Assembly (NCBI GenBank): GCA_963767635.1 | Contig: CAVYEM010000001.1 | Span: 1,178,001-1,242,000 of the forward strand | From: CAVYEM01 sp963767635 | Lineage (GTDB): Bacteria > Vulcanimicrobiota > Vulcanimicrobiia > Vulcanimicrobiales > Vulcanimicrobiaceae | DNA length: 64,000 nt | Reading direction: 5' to 3' | Notes under the pieces: model-generated | Database searches by the model: none | Seen by the model: only the letters and a program-made list of their open reading frames with translations | What the model was told of the DNA's origin: nothing | Program-made: the position numbers and the translations under genes | Shown here: positions 7,792 through 16,611 of the stretch, piece by piece | Position numbering within the stretch: position 1 is the stretch's first letter | Layout of the letters: each line of letters begins with the position of its first letter

Positions 7792-8811
7792 TTACGAGGT
7801 ACGGCTGCGCACAGGGTTTTTCGCTTCCGGAAAGCGTTTTCGATTTCTCGATCGCAATGGTGCGAGGTATTCACGCTCAAATTCGCGCCCGACGACGCGC
7901 ATGATCTGCATTTGTTCGGAGAAACGCAGTTCCATCATCGAGGGCCCGCACGCTGTGGTGTTGCAGTCGCTAACGTAGACGCGCCCGTCCGAAGCGTCCC
8001 GAAGAACGTCTAGTACGCCGAACTCCAGGTGCATCCGTTGGCAGAACGCTCGTATTCGTTCGCGCTCGTCGCGTGAAAACGCATTTTCGATAGACATCGC
8101 CGCGCAGCTGTCGCTCTTCGCGGCGAAGCGCTTCCCATCCGAACGATAGCTTACCGAGGTCATCACCGGTGCGCTGCCGACGATGTAGACGCGCCATTCT
8201 GCAAAGCCCAGCGGCGTCGGATACGAAACGAAACGCTGATAAACGTACCCGGGCTCGTCTTGCAAGAGCGGGCCCTGCAGCACACAGCCGTCGTGCGCGC
8301 CGTTTACCTCGGACTTGCGGACAATCGGACCTGCGTATCTCGTCGGATCGATGGCCAGTGAGTATCCGAACGCGGATTCCCCAGCCGCGTCGACCGTGGA
8401 TTTTCGGATATCGGTACACCGGGCGTTGATTACGTGCATCGAGGACTCTAAGCGCTGCAGCTTCTCCTCGTCCGGCTCGTACATCGTGGTTGGATTCCAC
8501 GCGATGGCGAGATCCGCACGCTCCGGATGCTCCGTGGTCATCGCGACGTTACAGAACCAAAAGACCTTCCATGTTACGTAGACCTCTGCAAGTAAATAGT
8601 GGCCCATCGGCAGCGGAAAGACGTAGACGCGCGGCGGGCGCGCACCCACCATGCGCCGGAGCAATGCCGGGATCACGTAAACGCTGCGAAAATACAGCAC
8701 CTTGCGTAAATATAGGAGCAGTGAAGTCCAAAAGGCGCGATCCGCGTATTTTTTGGGGTTACGCAGCACGCGACGCAGAATCGAAAGCACATAGCCTCCT
8801 GCCGACGGCAT
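7792..8811 (-). CDS. ATP-grasp-like protein of unknown function
   Basis: The ORF can be read from 8961, but the first 50 codons look like chance sequence, so I place the start at the ATG at 8811 (MPSAGGYVLSIL, 339 residues). An N-terminal basic, partly hydrophobic stretch is followed by a sugar/metabolite-ligase-like body. The C-terminal part reads FGVLDVLRDASDGRVYVSDCN and then GPS, resembling the D-x-N metal/ATP site that closes ATP-grasp domains. No N-terminal substrate domain is recognised. The neighbours upstream on the same strand are a GNAT acetyltransferase and a GT39 glycosyltransferase, which hints at surface or metabolite modification. Confidence 0.55.
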   Translation of the reverse strand: MPSAGGYVLSILRRVLRNPKKYADRAFWTSLLLYLRKVLYFRSVYVIPALLRRMVGARPPRVYVFPLPMGHYLLAEVYVTWKVFWFCNVAMTTEHPERADLAIAWNPTTMYEPDEEKLQRLESSMHVINARCTDIRKSTVDAAGESAFGYSLAIDPTRYAGPIVRKSEVNGAHDGCVLQGPLLQDEPGYVYQRFVSYPTPLGFAEWRVYIVGSAPVMTSVSYRSDGKRFAAKSDSCAAMSIENAFSRDERERIRAFCQRMHLEFGVLDVLRDASDGRVYVSDCNTTACGPSMMELRFSEQMQIMRVVGREFEREYLAPLRSRNRKRFPEAKNPVRSRTS

Positions 8812-9100
8812 GCTTACGATGGCACAAGCCCGCGGCGGTGGGCCAGTGGCGCCGGTCCACAGCGCACATCCCGAATGGCCCACTGCATCTCTGGCAAGCG
8901 GCCCACGCTGCACGCCTGACGCCAGAGCGTCGATGTCGCTCCATGCCAAGCGTTGCACCAATCCGAACCGCGTCAGCAGCCGCTTGCGAATTTACTTTCC
9001 TACTCTGCCTTTCGTAATCGCCTTGATGATGAGACCGAGAAGCAGATAGTTGGTATCTGATGGTACCGCACACTGCGTGCCGTGCTTTGGGGAACGCCCA

Positions 9101-9619
9101 CTAAAGCAACGCTCGCAGATCATCGAACGCGTACACGAGGTCGTCGAAGCCTCCAGCCTCGATAGAACAACCCTCTGGGACCAGACGCGCGCCCAACCGT
9201 TCGTAAAAAACGCGCGCAGGAGCATTGTTTCGCAGGACGCGCAGCGCCATGTTCGCTGCCGCGGCCCGAATAAGGTGTTGGGCCAGCGCTCTGAGGAGTG
9301 CGCGCCCACCACCGCGGCCTTTCGCGGCGGTGGTGAAATACAACGCCTGAAGATATGCATCGAAGCCGTCGCGAGCCGGAGCCAACCGCAGCGCGCTCGC
9401 GAAACCGACGATTGTTTCATGTTCATCACATGCTACGAGCACGATGCGCTGCGGTTCTGCCAGGGCCGCGTGCCACGTCGCCGTGCGGCTTGCCAGCGTG
9501 TGGCGCTCGATGCGCGCGTCCTCTAGGATTCCGCGGTAGTTTTCGCGCCAGCCGGCGAGGTGCACGCGAGCGATGTCCGCGCTATCATCGAGCCGCGCAG
9601 CGCGCACGTGCAAGGTCAC
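9101..9619 (-). CDS. GNAT-family N-acetyltransferase
   Basis: A 172-residue protein starting at GTG 9619, whose first bases overlap the stop of the GT39 gene (GTGA), so the two are translationally coupled. It opens VRAARLDDSADIARVHLAGW and contains YLQALYFTTAAKGRGGGRALL, the acetyl-CoA binding V/R-x-x-G-x-G/A block, then NNAPARVFYERLGA near the C-terminus. This is the ordinary RimI-like GNAT layout. The acceptor substrate is unknown. The longer frame back to 9712 overlaps GT39 and is unlikely to be used. Confidence 0.8.
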   Translation of the reverse strand: MTLHVRAARLDDSADIARVHLAGWRENYRGILEDARIERHTLASRTATWHAALAEPQRIVLVACDEHETIVGFASALRLAPARDGFDAYLQALYFTTAAKGRGGGRALLRALAQHLIRAAAANMALRVLRNNAPARVFYERLGARLVPEGCSIEAGGFDDLVYAFDDLRALL

Positions 9620-11163
9620 GCTCCGTACCAGCGCAGGCGGGGCCACAACACGGGCAACGGCGCTATCGGCTGTGAGCACAAATAGATCGGCGTAGGTCCT
9701 TCGACGATCCACGTTCGTGGATCACTCGAAGTCGCGACCAGCCGCACGTTGCGGTAGAGCGTTCGAACGAGATCGATTTGCGTGGCGCCTACTGCTATGA
9801 GCGTCGATCCGTCGTATCCGCGCGTGCCCCACAAATAGTAGGTGTTTTGCGCGCTGATAGCGGGCGGCAGGCCGTAGCGCGGGCCGAAAAAGTCCAGCGC
9901 GCCCGCATCCGCGTACGTATCCGCGAATACCGCCGTGCGAATTCGCTCGCGCGCCGGCAGCCGTTGGTACACGGCGGCCACGTTCCGCGCTAGTTCGTTC
10001 CACCCGAATTCTTCGGCGTACACCGGTTGGATCACGTGCGCCGGCGAGCCGTTCTGCCCGGTCAGTCGTAAGAGCCCGGAATATGCAACGAACGAGTCGA
10101 TCGGCAGCACCGGCAGCGAGAGCGGCACGAACGGCAGCGTAACAACGAGAAATACCGAGACCGCCGCGGTTCGCGCACGACTCGTACGCAGCATGCGTTC
10201 CCATACAACGCAGCCCGCCGCAAGCAGCGGTGCGTAAATGCCGATGATGTAGTAGCCTTTGCCCTGCAGCAGGATGGCGAGCACCAGCAGGACGGCGTAC
10301 GAAATCGCGATATAGCGAAAACATCGGTAGGCCGCGGCAAAGCCGAGTGCGGCCAAACCGGCAAGCCAAATCGGCACCGAGATCGGGTTGGCGTACAGCA
10401 GCTGTTCGGCAACGAACGCAGCCGCGTTTTGCGCGACGCCTTTGTACTCGAGCGCAAGCCCGTTCGCGAACGCGTGACGATGGGCGAAATCGCCGCGCAC
10501 GACTTGCACGAACGGCCAGCCGTGATGAGCCTGCCACGCGATATTCGGCGCAAGCGCGATTGCCGCGAGCGCAAGACCAGCAAGAAACCACCACGTGCGC
10601 ATCACCTTACGCTGCGGCGTGAGCAGCAGTCCAATCAGGAGCGCCGCCGCGAGCAGCAGCATCGAATATTTTCCGTACATCCCGAATACGAACGCTGCGC
10701 CCGCGCCAATCCAATAGCGGGGATCGGCCGTACGCACGAGTCGAATCGTGCAGTATACGACCAGCGTCCACGAAAGCGGTTCGAACGAGGTGGTGGTGAG
10801 CGTGTTGCCGAGCAGCAGATACGCCGGCACGAGCAGCGTCACGAGTGCCGCGCAGCTTTGCGCAAACGCGCCCCCGCCGAGTTCGCGCGCGATGCGGGCA
10901 GTCAACCATACCGTAAGCGCGGCCGCAATTGCGGGCAGAAGGCGCAGCACCGAAAGATCGTAGTTCAGCGGTGCGGACGAGAGCGCGGCAAAGGCGACGA
11001 GCGGCGGCTGATCGACGTAGCCCCAGGCCAAATGCTTGGCGCATGCAATGAAGTAGAGTTCGTCGCGAAAGTACCCGTAGCGATGAGCCGTAGCGGCATG
11101 CGCGATCAGCGCTGCGGCCGCGAGCGCGATAGGCGCTACGCGCGCTGCGGTTGCGCGATGCAA
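9616..11163 (-). CDS. Glycosyltransferase family 39 (PMT_2) membrane protein
   Basis: About 515 residues with roughly ten to twelve transmembrane helices. The first periplasmic loop carries YFRDELYFIACAKHL and GYVDQPP, the signature of GT39 enzymes that transfer sugars from polyprenyl-phosphate donors to protein or lipid acceptors. A soluble C-terminal domain follows. The frame is open back to 11334, but the family starts near the TTG at 11163, which overlaps the end of the upstream membrane protein by 28 nt. This start is uncertain. The gene is likely in one transcript with the upstream membrane protein and the GNAT gene. Confidence 0.8.
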   Translation of the reverse strand: MHRATAARVAPIALAAAALIAHAATAHRYGYFRDELYFIACAKHLAWGYVDQPPLVAFAALSSAPLNYDLSVLRLLPAIAAALTVWLTARIARELGGGAFAQSCAALVTLLVPAYLLLGNTLTTTSFEPLSWTLVVYCTIRLVRTADPRYWIGAGAAFVFGMYGKYSMLLLAAALLIGLLLTPQRKVMRTWWFLAGLALAAIALAPNIAWQAHHGWPFVQVVRGDFAHRHAFANGLALEYKGVAQNAAAFVAEQLLYANPISVPIWLAGLAALGFAAAYRCFRYIAISYAVLLVLAILLQGKGYYIIGIYAPLLAAGCVVWERMLRTSRARTAAVSVFLVVTLPFVPLSLPVLPIDSFVAYSGLLRLTGQNGSPAHVIQPVYAEEFGWNELARNVAAVYQRLPARERIRTAVFADTYADAGALDFFGPRYGLPPAISAQNTYYLWGTRGYDGSTLIAVGATQIDLVRTLYRNVRLVATSSDPRTWIVEGPTPIYLCSQPIAPLPVLWPRLRWYGA

Positions 11164-12152
11164 AGCAAAGTCAGGGCGAACCCGATAGCGCCGGCCCAAA
11201 TGACGGCGCCCAGCAGCACGTTCCAGTCCCACCACAGGCGCTGCGCAATTGCCGTGGCAATGAAGTAGGTGGCGAAATATGAAACCGGAATGCAGGTGCC
11301 GAGCAAGCGATATGTCAGAACGCGATTCGGCCAAGACTTCGCCGCGGCAACGATCGAATCACCCGTGACTCCGGCGACCAAACTCATCGCGATCGTTGTC
11401 GCAAGCAGCGGCCCATCGTTGGTAAAGGCGGCCGCGGCGGCGAAGTTACCGAGCAGATACATCAGGGTAAGCGCTCCGGGCCGAAGCGAGAAGCGCGTGG
11501 CGGCGAACAAACCGAATCCGGCCATCAGCGCGCTCTGAAAAATAACGACCAGTACTCCGGTTCCAAGTTTGTAATATCCCAAAGTGAGCGCCGTGAAGTA
11601 ATCCGCCGGGAACGCCGTTGGGGAAGGCGGAGCGTTGATTCGGCCTGCCGCCGGATCGAAGGCATAGGCCGTGCCGAAGTGCACCAGTTCGATCCACGTC
11701 GCGAGCGCAAAGACGAGCGGCAGTTGGTCGGCCAAGCGCACGAGGCTCTCCCGCCGCCGCAGTGACGATAACAACGGCGCGGCGGCAACGAAAAATACCC
11801 CTAAACCCAATGCTTGATGCGTCGGACTGAGCAGCGCGTCGATGCCTTCCTCAACACCCAGCAGCTGGTGCCAGATCATGTCCCCGATGCCGGCGGCGAT
11901 GAAAATTGCGATTCCGGCCGCGGCCGCGCGATAGCTGCGCGGAAGTCCGCCGTGCCGCAGCAGAAATACGACGAGCACGATGATGAGCGCCAGCATGCCG
12001 GCATAAAACACTGCGTGATACGGCGTGAAAAAACTTTCCACGGGCACGTGCCCGTGTGCCCACGCGTCGACGAAGAAGCCGCAGGAGATCCAAAGCGTAC
12101 AGATGCCGACCCAAAGATCGAGCATTTTGCTGCGAACCGCCGCACCACGCAT
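11136..12152 (-). CDS. Multipass membrane protein of unknown function
   Basis: 338 residues from the ATG at 12152 (MRGAAVRSKMLDLWVG), with about nine hydrophobic segments. The second segment is followed by DAWAHGHVPVESFFTPYHA, and a later loop reads DMIWHQLLGVEEG. His, Asp and Glu residues next to helices could bind metal, but this is speculation. The frame extends to 12542, yet that upstream part overlaps the divergent lipoprotein gene and is rich in Arg with no membrane segments, so I exclude it. It precedes the GT39 gene. No named family is recognised. Confidence 0.7.
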   Translation of the reverse strand: MRGAAVRSKMLDLWVGICTLWISCGFFVDAWAHGHVPVESFFTPYHAVFYAGMLALIIVLVVFLLRHGGLPRSYRAAAAGIAIFIAAGIGDMIWHQLLGVEEGIDALLSPTHQALGLGVFFVAAAPLLSSLRRRESLVRLADQLPLVFALATWIELVHFGTAYAFDPAAGRINAPPSPTAFPADYFTALTLGYYKLGTGVLVVIFQSALMAGFGLFAATRFSLRPGALTLMYLLGNFAAAAAFTNDGPLLATTIAMSLVAGVTGDSIVAAAKSWPNRVLTYRLLGTCIPVSYFATYFIATAIAQRLWWDWNVLLGAVIWAGAIGFALTLLCIAQPQRA

Positions 12153-12233
12153 AACTCTGAGCGATACGAGTTTGGCTTCGCGCCGGCCTTTCGCGAGCAG
12201 GAAAAGCGCCGTGCTTCGCCCAGATAGCTGGCA

Positions 12234-12650
12234 ATGTTCGCGCGAGCGATTGCGATCCTGTGTGCGGCGGCGATTGCCGGCTGCGGCGCGCATCGGGCAG
12301 CCCTTCCGGCGAACATGTCGCTTGGGACCGCCAAAACGCTGCCGGCTCCGATCGTTGCGGCCAACGCCGCACCGGCGCGCATCGTCGCCATGCATTTTTC
12401 GAGCAACGACGTGCGGCGCGGGCAAACATGGTCGGGAACGATCGTCACGACGACCAACGTCGCCAGCGTGGAGGTTCGCACCAACTTGTTTTCGATAAAC
12501 GCGCCCCGGCGTAATTACGGCCGCTTCGCCTTTTACGTGCACGTCTTCGACGTCCCGCCGATTTTCGTCCGGCGGTATACGGTGCGCGTCATCGCGCGCA
12601 ACACGGCCGGAGCGGCGGCCGAAGAAGACTTTCCGTTGCGGATACGATAG
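12234..12650 (+). CDS. Small predicted lipoprotein
   Basis: 138 residues. The N-terminus MFARAIAILCAAAIAGCG is a short signal peptide with a lipobox ending at Cys17, so the mature protein should be lipid-anchored. The remainder is mostly beta-strand-like (WSGTIVTTTNVASVEVRT and FAFYVHVFDVPPIF), suggesting an Ig-like or similar sandwich domain. It is divergent from the membrane protein at 11136-12152 and lies 11 nt upstream of the enoyl-CoA hydratase. Function is unknown. Confidence 0.7.
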   Translation: MFARAIAILCAAAIAGCGAHRAALPANMSLGTAKTLPAPIVAANAAPARIVAMHFSSNDVRRGQTWSGTIVTTTNVASVEVRTNLFSINAPRRNYGRFAFYVHVFDVPPIFVRRYTVRVIARNTAGAAAEEDFPLRIR

Positions 12651-12661
12651 GAGGGACGCCC

Positions 12662-13450
12662 ATGCCGTACGTTCGGTATCGCACCGCCGGCAAAGTCGTG
12701 ACCGTTACGCTGGACCGGCCGGAACGAAAAAATCCGCTCACCTTTGAATCTTACGCGGAGTTGCGCGACTTTTTTCGCGCGCTCAAAAGCGACGCGGCGA
12801 CGAAGGCAGTCGTCGTCACCGGCGAAGGCGGTAATTTTTGCTCTGGCGGCGACGTGCGGGAGATCATCGGCCCGCTCACGCAAAGCGAGCCCGCAGAGTC
12901 CTGGAAGTTTACGCAGATGACCGGCGATCTGGTCAAAGCGATGCGCGAGTGTCCGCAGCCGATCCTCGCGGCCATCGATGGCGTGTGCGCGGGCGCGGGC
13001 GCCATTCTGGCAATGGCTTCGGACTTGCGGTACGGCACGGCGCGCAGCAAAGTGGCGTTCTTGTTCGTGCGCGTCGGATTGGCAGGATGCGACATGGGCG
13101 CATGCGCGATGCTGCCGCGCATCATCGGGTATGGCCGTGCCGCCGATTTACTGTTCACCGGGCGCGCCATCGGCGGTGAGGACGCGCTAGCGTGGGGCTT
13201 TTACAACGCGCTGCGCGAACCGGAGCACCTGCTGGAATCGGCTTCGGAAGCGGCTCGCGCACTGGCTGCAGGCCCCACCTTCGCGCATGCCATGACCAAA
13301 CGCATGCTGCGCGAAGAGTGGGAGATGCCGCTCGCGCAGGCCATCGATGCAGAAGCGCGCGCGCAAGCGGAGTGCATGGCGACGCAGGACTTTCGACGCG
13401 CATACGCAGCGTTCGTCGGCGGCAATTCCCCGATCTTTGCGGGCGATTGA
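12662..13450 (+). CDS. Enoyl-CoA hydratase/isomerase family protein
   Basis: 262 residues with the crotonase fold. It begins VRYRTAGKVVTVTLDRPERKN and carries the oxyanion-hole segment VTGEGGNFCSGGD (about residues 53-65) and DGVCAGAGAILAMASDLRYG (about 107-126). AGGAGG-type Shine-Dalgarno (AGGAGGG, about 12650-12656) precedes the ATG at 12662. Two bases separate its stop from the next start. In context it should hydrate an unsaturated CoA intermediate of an aryl-CoA pathway. Isomerase or ring-hydrolysis activity is equally possible within the family. Confidence 0.85.
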   Translation: MPYVRYRTAGKVVTVTLDRPERKNPLTFESYAELRDFFRALKSDAATKAVVVTGEGGNFCSGGDVREIIGPLTQSEPAESWKFTQMTGDLVKAMRECPQPILAAIDGVCAGAGAILAMASDLRYGTARSKVAFLFVRVGLAGCDMGACAMLPRIIGYGRAADLLFTGRAIGGEDALAWGFYNALREPEHLLESASEAARALAAGPTFAHAMTKRMLREEWEMPLAQAIDAEARAQAECMATQDFRRAYAAFVGGNSPIFAGD

Positions 13451-13451
13451 G

Positions 13452-14579
13452 GTGCGCGATCGATCGCATTTGGAGTGGCCGTTCTTTGATGCGTCGCACC
13501 GCGCTTTTGGCGAGCGGCTGAGCGCGTGGATCGATGCGCATGCAGCGCCCGGCTCGAGCGAGGGGGAAAGCCGCTGCAAGGCTTGGGTCGCCGCCTTGGC
13601 TGCAGACGGCTGGCTCCAACCTTGCCTGCAACTCGAGGCGCGTACGCTCTGCATCGCGCGCGAAATGCTGGCCTATCACGACGCGCTTGCAGATTTCGCG
13701 TTTGCCATGCAAGGATTGGGAAGCGCCCCCATCAGTTTGTTCGGTTCGCCCGAGCAGCAACGGGAATTCTTGCCTGCGGTGGCATCGGGGCGCGCGATCA
13801 TGGCCTTTGCATTGTCCGAGCGAGAGGCCGGCTCCGACGTGGCCGCGGCCGCCGCAAGCGCACGGCGTGACGGCGACGCGTACGTGTTGGACGGTGAAAA
13901 AACGTGGATCAGCAATGCCGGCATCGCGCACGTGTACGTCGTATTTGCGCGCACGGGCGAGCTCGGTTCGCGCGGATTGAGCGCGTTTGTCGTGCCGGCC
14001 GATTCACCGGGATTACGGGTGAGCGAGCGGATCGCGACGATGTCGCCGCACCCGCTGGGGACGGTGCAGCTGCACGACTGCCGGGTTCCCGCGCAGCATC
14101 GCGTCGGCGCCGAGGGAGAAGGCTTTAAAATCGCGATGGCCACGCTCGACGTGTTTCGCTCGACGGTGGGCGCCGCTGCCGTTGGGCTGGCGCGGCGGGC
14201 GTTCGATGAAACGATCGCCCACGTGCGCGAACGGCGCATTTTCGGCAAGACGCTGGCAGCATTGCAGCTCACGCAAGCGAAGATTGCCGACATGGCTACG
14301 CGAATCGACGCCGCCGCGTTGCTCGTGTATCGCGCAGCGCACGCCAAGGACACCACCGCTGGGCGGGTGACGCGGGAAGCCGCGATGGCGAAATGGTACG
14401 CGACGGAGAGCAGCGGCCGGGTCGCGGACGAGGCCGTACAATTGTTCGGCGGCCGCGGCGTGACGCAAGGCGAGATTGTGGAACGGATTTATCGCGACGT
14501 GCGCGCGCTGCGCATCTACGAGGGCGCGAGCGAAATACAGCAGGTGATCATCGCACGATCCCTGTTGGAGACATCGTGA
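13452..14579 (+). CDS. Acyl-CoA dehydrogenase
   Basis: I place the start at GTG 13452 (VRDRSHLEWPFFDASHR), giving 375 residues. An open frame reaches back to 13347 but overlaps the hydratase. Motifs in order are FALSEREAGSDVAAAA (flavin/substrate binding), KTWISNAGIAH, and the C-terminal IYEGASEIQQVIIARSLL with the Glu region used as base in many members. FAD-dependent alpha,beta-dehydrogenation of an acyl-CoA is expected. It is translationally coupled to the ligase downstream (GTGA overlap). The order hydratase, dehydrogenase, ligase supports a shared aryl-CoA degradation role. Confidence 0.85.
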   Translation: MRDRSHLEWPFFDASHRAFGERLSAWIDAHAAPGSSEGESRCKAWVAALAADGWLQPCLQLEARTLCIAREMLAYHDALADFAFAMQGLGSAPISLFGSPEQQREFLPAVASGRAIMAFALSEREAGSDVAAAAASARRDGDAYVLDGEKTWISNAGIAHVYVVFARTGELGSRGLSAFVVPADSPGLRVSERIATMSPHPLGTVQLHDCRVPAQHRVGAEGEGFKIAMATLDVFRSTVGAAAVGLARRAFDETIAHVRERRIFGKTLAALQLTQAKIADMATRIDAAALLVYRAAHAKDTTAGRVTREAAMAKWYATESSGRVADEAVQLFGGRGVTQGEIVERIYRDVRALRIYEGASEIQQVIIARSLLETS

Positions 14580-16210
14580 CGCCGAAGAGCGGCCACGTCG
14601 ATACGTTCGTCCTCGATCATCTGCCTGCGCGCGAGCGCCGCCCCGATTTCATTTTCACGCTTCCCGAATTGCAGTATCCGCCGCGCATGAATTGCGCCGA
14701 ACGCTTGTTGGACCGGCACGTGCTATCTGGATACGGCAAGCGCCGCTGTCTCGTGGCACCTGCTGCGGGCGATTCACGAGGCGCAGTCACCTGGTCGTAC
14801 GACGATCTGTTCCGGCGCGCAAATAGGATTGCGCGCGTGCTCGTGGACGACATGGGCGTGGTTCCGGGCAATCGCGTGTTGCTTCGCGGCGCGAATTCGC
14901 CGATGCTCGCCGCGTGCTGGCTGGCAGTGATGAAAGCCGGCGGCGTTGCGGTTACGACTATGCCTCTGTACCGCTCGGGCGAACTGACCGCCATCGTCGA
15001 GAAGGCTCAGGTGAGTCACGCGTTGTGCGATGTGCGGCTTGCGGACGACCTGCGAATCGCCGCGCGTGATCGCCCGGGCTTTGCGCTGATGTGTTTCGGT
15101 AAGGACGAGTTGGAAGACCGGATGAGCGGCAAAGCGCAGACGTTTCGCAACGTGGACACGGCGGCGGAAGACCCCGCCATTATCGGCTTCACCTCGGGAA
15201 CCACCGGCAAGCCAAAAGCGGCGGTGCACGTTCATCGGGATATTCTGGCAACCTGCGATACCTACGGCGCGCACGTCCTGCGCGCTCGGCAAGACGATCT
15301 GTTTACGGGCAGTCCGCCGCTGGGGTTTACGTTCGGGCTCGGCGGGATCTTGCTCTTTCCGCTGCACGCCGGCGCTGCGACGCTGTTATTGGAAAAGGCG
15401 CCGGCGGAACCACTAATGCAAGCGATTCAAGAATATCGCGTCAACGTCGTGTTTACCGCACCGATCGCTTACCGGGCCATGTCGGAGTTGTGCGGAAAAT
15501 ACGACATCTCGTCGCTGCGCGCGTGCGTTTCCGCGGGCGAGACGCTGCCGCAGCCGGTTTGGGAGCGATGGTACGATCGCACCGGATTAAAGATTTTGGA
15601 CGGGATCGGCAGCACCGAGATGCTGCACATCTTCATCGGCTCACCCGAACATGAAACGGTGGCAGGTTCCACCGGAAGAGTCGTGCCGGGGTACGTTGCG
15701 GAGATTCACGACGAGCAAGGGCAACCGGTGCCTGCGAACACCATCGGGCGGCTCGCGGTGAAGGGACCCACGGGATGCCGGTATCTGGACGACGAGCGGC
15801 AGGCAACGTACGTCCAAAACGGGTGGAATTATCCCGGCGATGCGTACCGGATGGACGAAAACGGATACTTTTGGTATGTGGCGCGCACGGACGACATGAT
15901 CGTCTCGGCCGGCTACAACATCTCGGGGCCGGAAGTAGAGCAGGCGCTGCTCGCGCACGCCGACGTCCGGGAATGTGCCGTCGTAGCAAAACCCGATCCT
16001 GCGCACCACACCAACATCGTCAAAGCGTATGTCGTCCTCGCCGGCGGTGCTTCAAGCGATCCGCGCAAAGCCGCGGAGTTGCAGGAGTTCGTGCGCGAAC
16101 GCATCGCCGCGTTCAAGATGCCGCGCGAAATCGAATTCGTCCCCGAATTACCGCGGACGGAAACCGGCAAGGTGCAGCGGTTCCGGCTGCGCGAACGCGC
16201 CGCCGGCTAA
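14576..16210 (+). CDS. Aryl-CoA ligase, probably 2-aminobenzoate-CoA ligase
   Basis: 544 residues from GTG 14576, with GGAG eight bases upstream. An in-frame extension to 14393 overlaps the dehydrogenase and is not used. The N-terminus HVDTFVLDHLPARER followed by LPELQYP is typical of the benzoate/2-aminobenzoate-CoA ligase branch. ANL-family motifs are FTSGTTGKPKAAVHVH (ATP loop), DGIGSTEMLHIF and the C-terminal ELPRTETGKVQRFRLR with the catalytic Lys. It should activate an aromatic acid to its CoA thioester with ATP and CoA. 2-Aminobenzoate is favoured because of the monooxygenase at 1053-3321. Benzoate or salicylate cannot be excluded. Confidence 0.82.
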   Translation: MTPKSGHVDTFVLDHLPARERRPDFIFTLPELQYPPRMNCAERLLDRHVLSGYGKRRCLVAPAAGDSRGAVTWSYDDLFRRANRIARVLVDDMGVVPGNRVLLRGANSPMLAACWLAVMKAGGVAVTTMPLYRSGELTAIVEKAQVSHALCDVRLADDLRIAARDRPGFALMCFGKDELEDRMSGKAQTFRNVDTAAEDPAIIGFTSGTTGKPKAAVHVHRDILATCDTYGAHVLRARQDDLFTGSPPLGFTFGLGGILLFPLHAGAATLLLEKAPAEPLMQAIQEYRVNVVFTAPIAYRAMSELCGKYDISSLRACVSAGETLPQPVWERWYDRTGLKILDGIGSTEMLHIFIGSPEHETVAGSTGRVVPGYVAEIHDEQGQPVPANTIGRLAVKGPTGCRYLDDERQATYVQNGWNYPGDAYRMDENGYFWYVARTDDMIVSAGYNISGPEVEQALLAHADVRECAVVAKPDPAHHTNIVKAYVVLAGGASSDPRKAAELQEFVRERIAAFKMPREIEFVPELPRTETGKVQRFRLRERAAG

Positions 16211-16611
16211 ATCGGCCGTACGGCCGTCGCTTCGATCTCTACTTTCGCTGCGTCTTCGAGCAGCGCAGCCACCTGCACCAGCGTCATCGCGGGATAGTGC
16301 GTGCCGATGATTTCGCGATAGAAGCGTCCGATTCGCTCGCTCGCCGCCGCGTATTCGCGCTTGTCGGTGACGTACCACGTCATGCGAACCAGGTGTTCCG
16401 GCCCCGCGCCTGCAGCAGCCAGCACCGCGATCACGTTGCGAAGTGCCTGCGCGGCTTGCTCGGCGAAATCGTGCGATACGATGCCGCCCTGCTCGTTCCA
16501 CCCGATTTGCCCCGCAACGGCGATCGTTTCGCCCTGCGCCGCCACGCCGTTGCTGTAGCCCCGCGGACTCTTCCAGCCGTCCGGCTGCACGATCCGGTGC
16601 GTAGGCTTCAT
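16207..16611 (-). CDS. RidA/YjgF-family enamine/imine deaminase
   Basis: 134 residues from the ATG at 16611 (MKPTHRIVQPDGWKSP). The trimeric YjgF fold is recognisable from GYSNGVAAQGETIAVAGQIGW and the C-terminal LVQVAALLEDAAKVEIEATAV. The start overlaps the stop of the SSS transporter (ATGA), so they are coupled. The stop overlaps that of the ligase convergently. Members hydrolyse reactive imines or act as 2-aminomuconate deaminases. Next to an anthranilate pathway, release of ammonia from an imine intermediate is a reasonable inference. Confidence 0.85.
   Translation of the reverse strand: MKPTHRIVQPDGWKSPRGYSNGVAAQGETIAVAGQIGWNEQGGIVSHDFAEQAAQALRNVIAVLAAAGAGPEHLVRMTWYVTDKREYAAASERIGRFYREIIGTHYPAMTLVQVAALLEDAAKVEIEATAVRPI

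Noticed and set aside
10429..11268. 280-codon plus-strand frame opposite the GT39 gene
   Set aside because: Arg-rich composition, no motif, and it is exactly antisense to a clear membrane enzyme, so a GC-driven shadow.
12153..12542. N-terminal extension of the membrane protein at 11136-12152
   Set aside because: Overlaps the divergent lipoprotein gene and shows antisense-type Arg-rich sequence.
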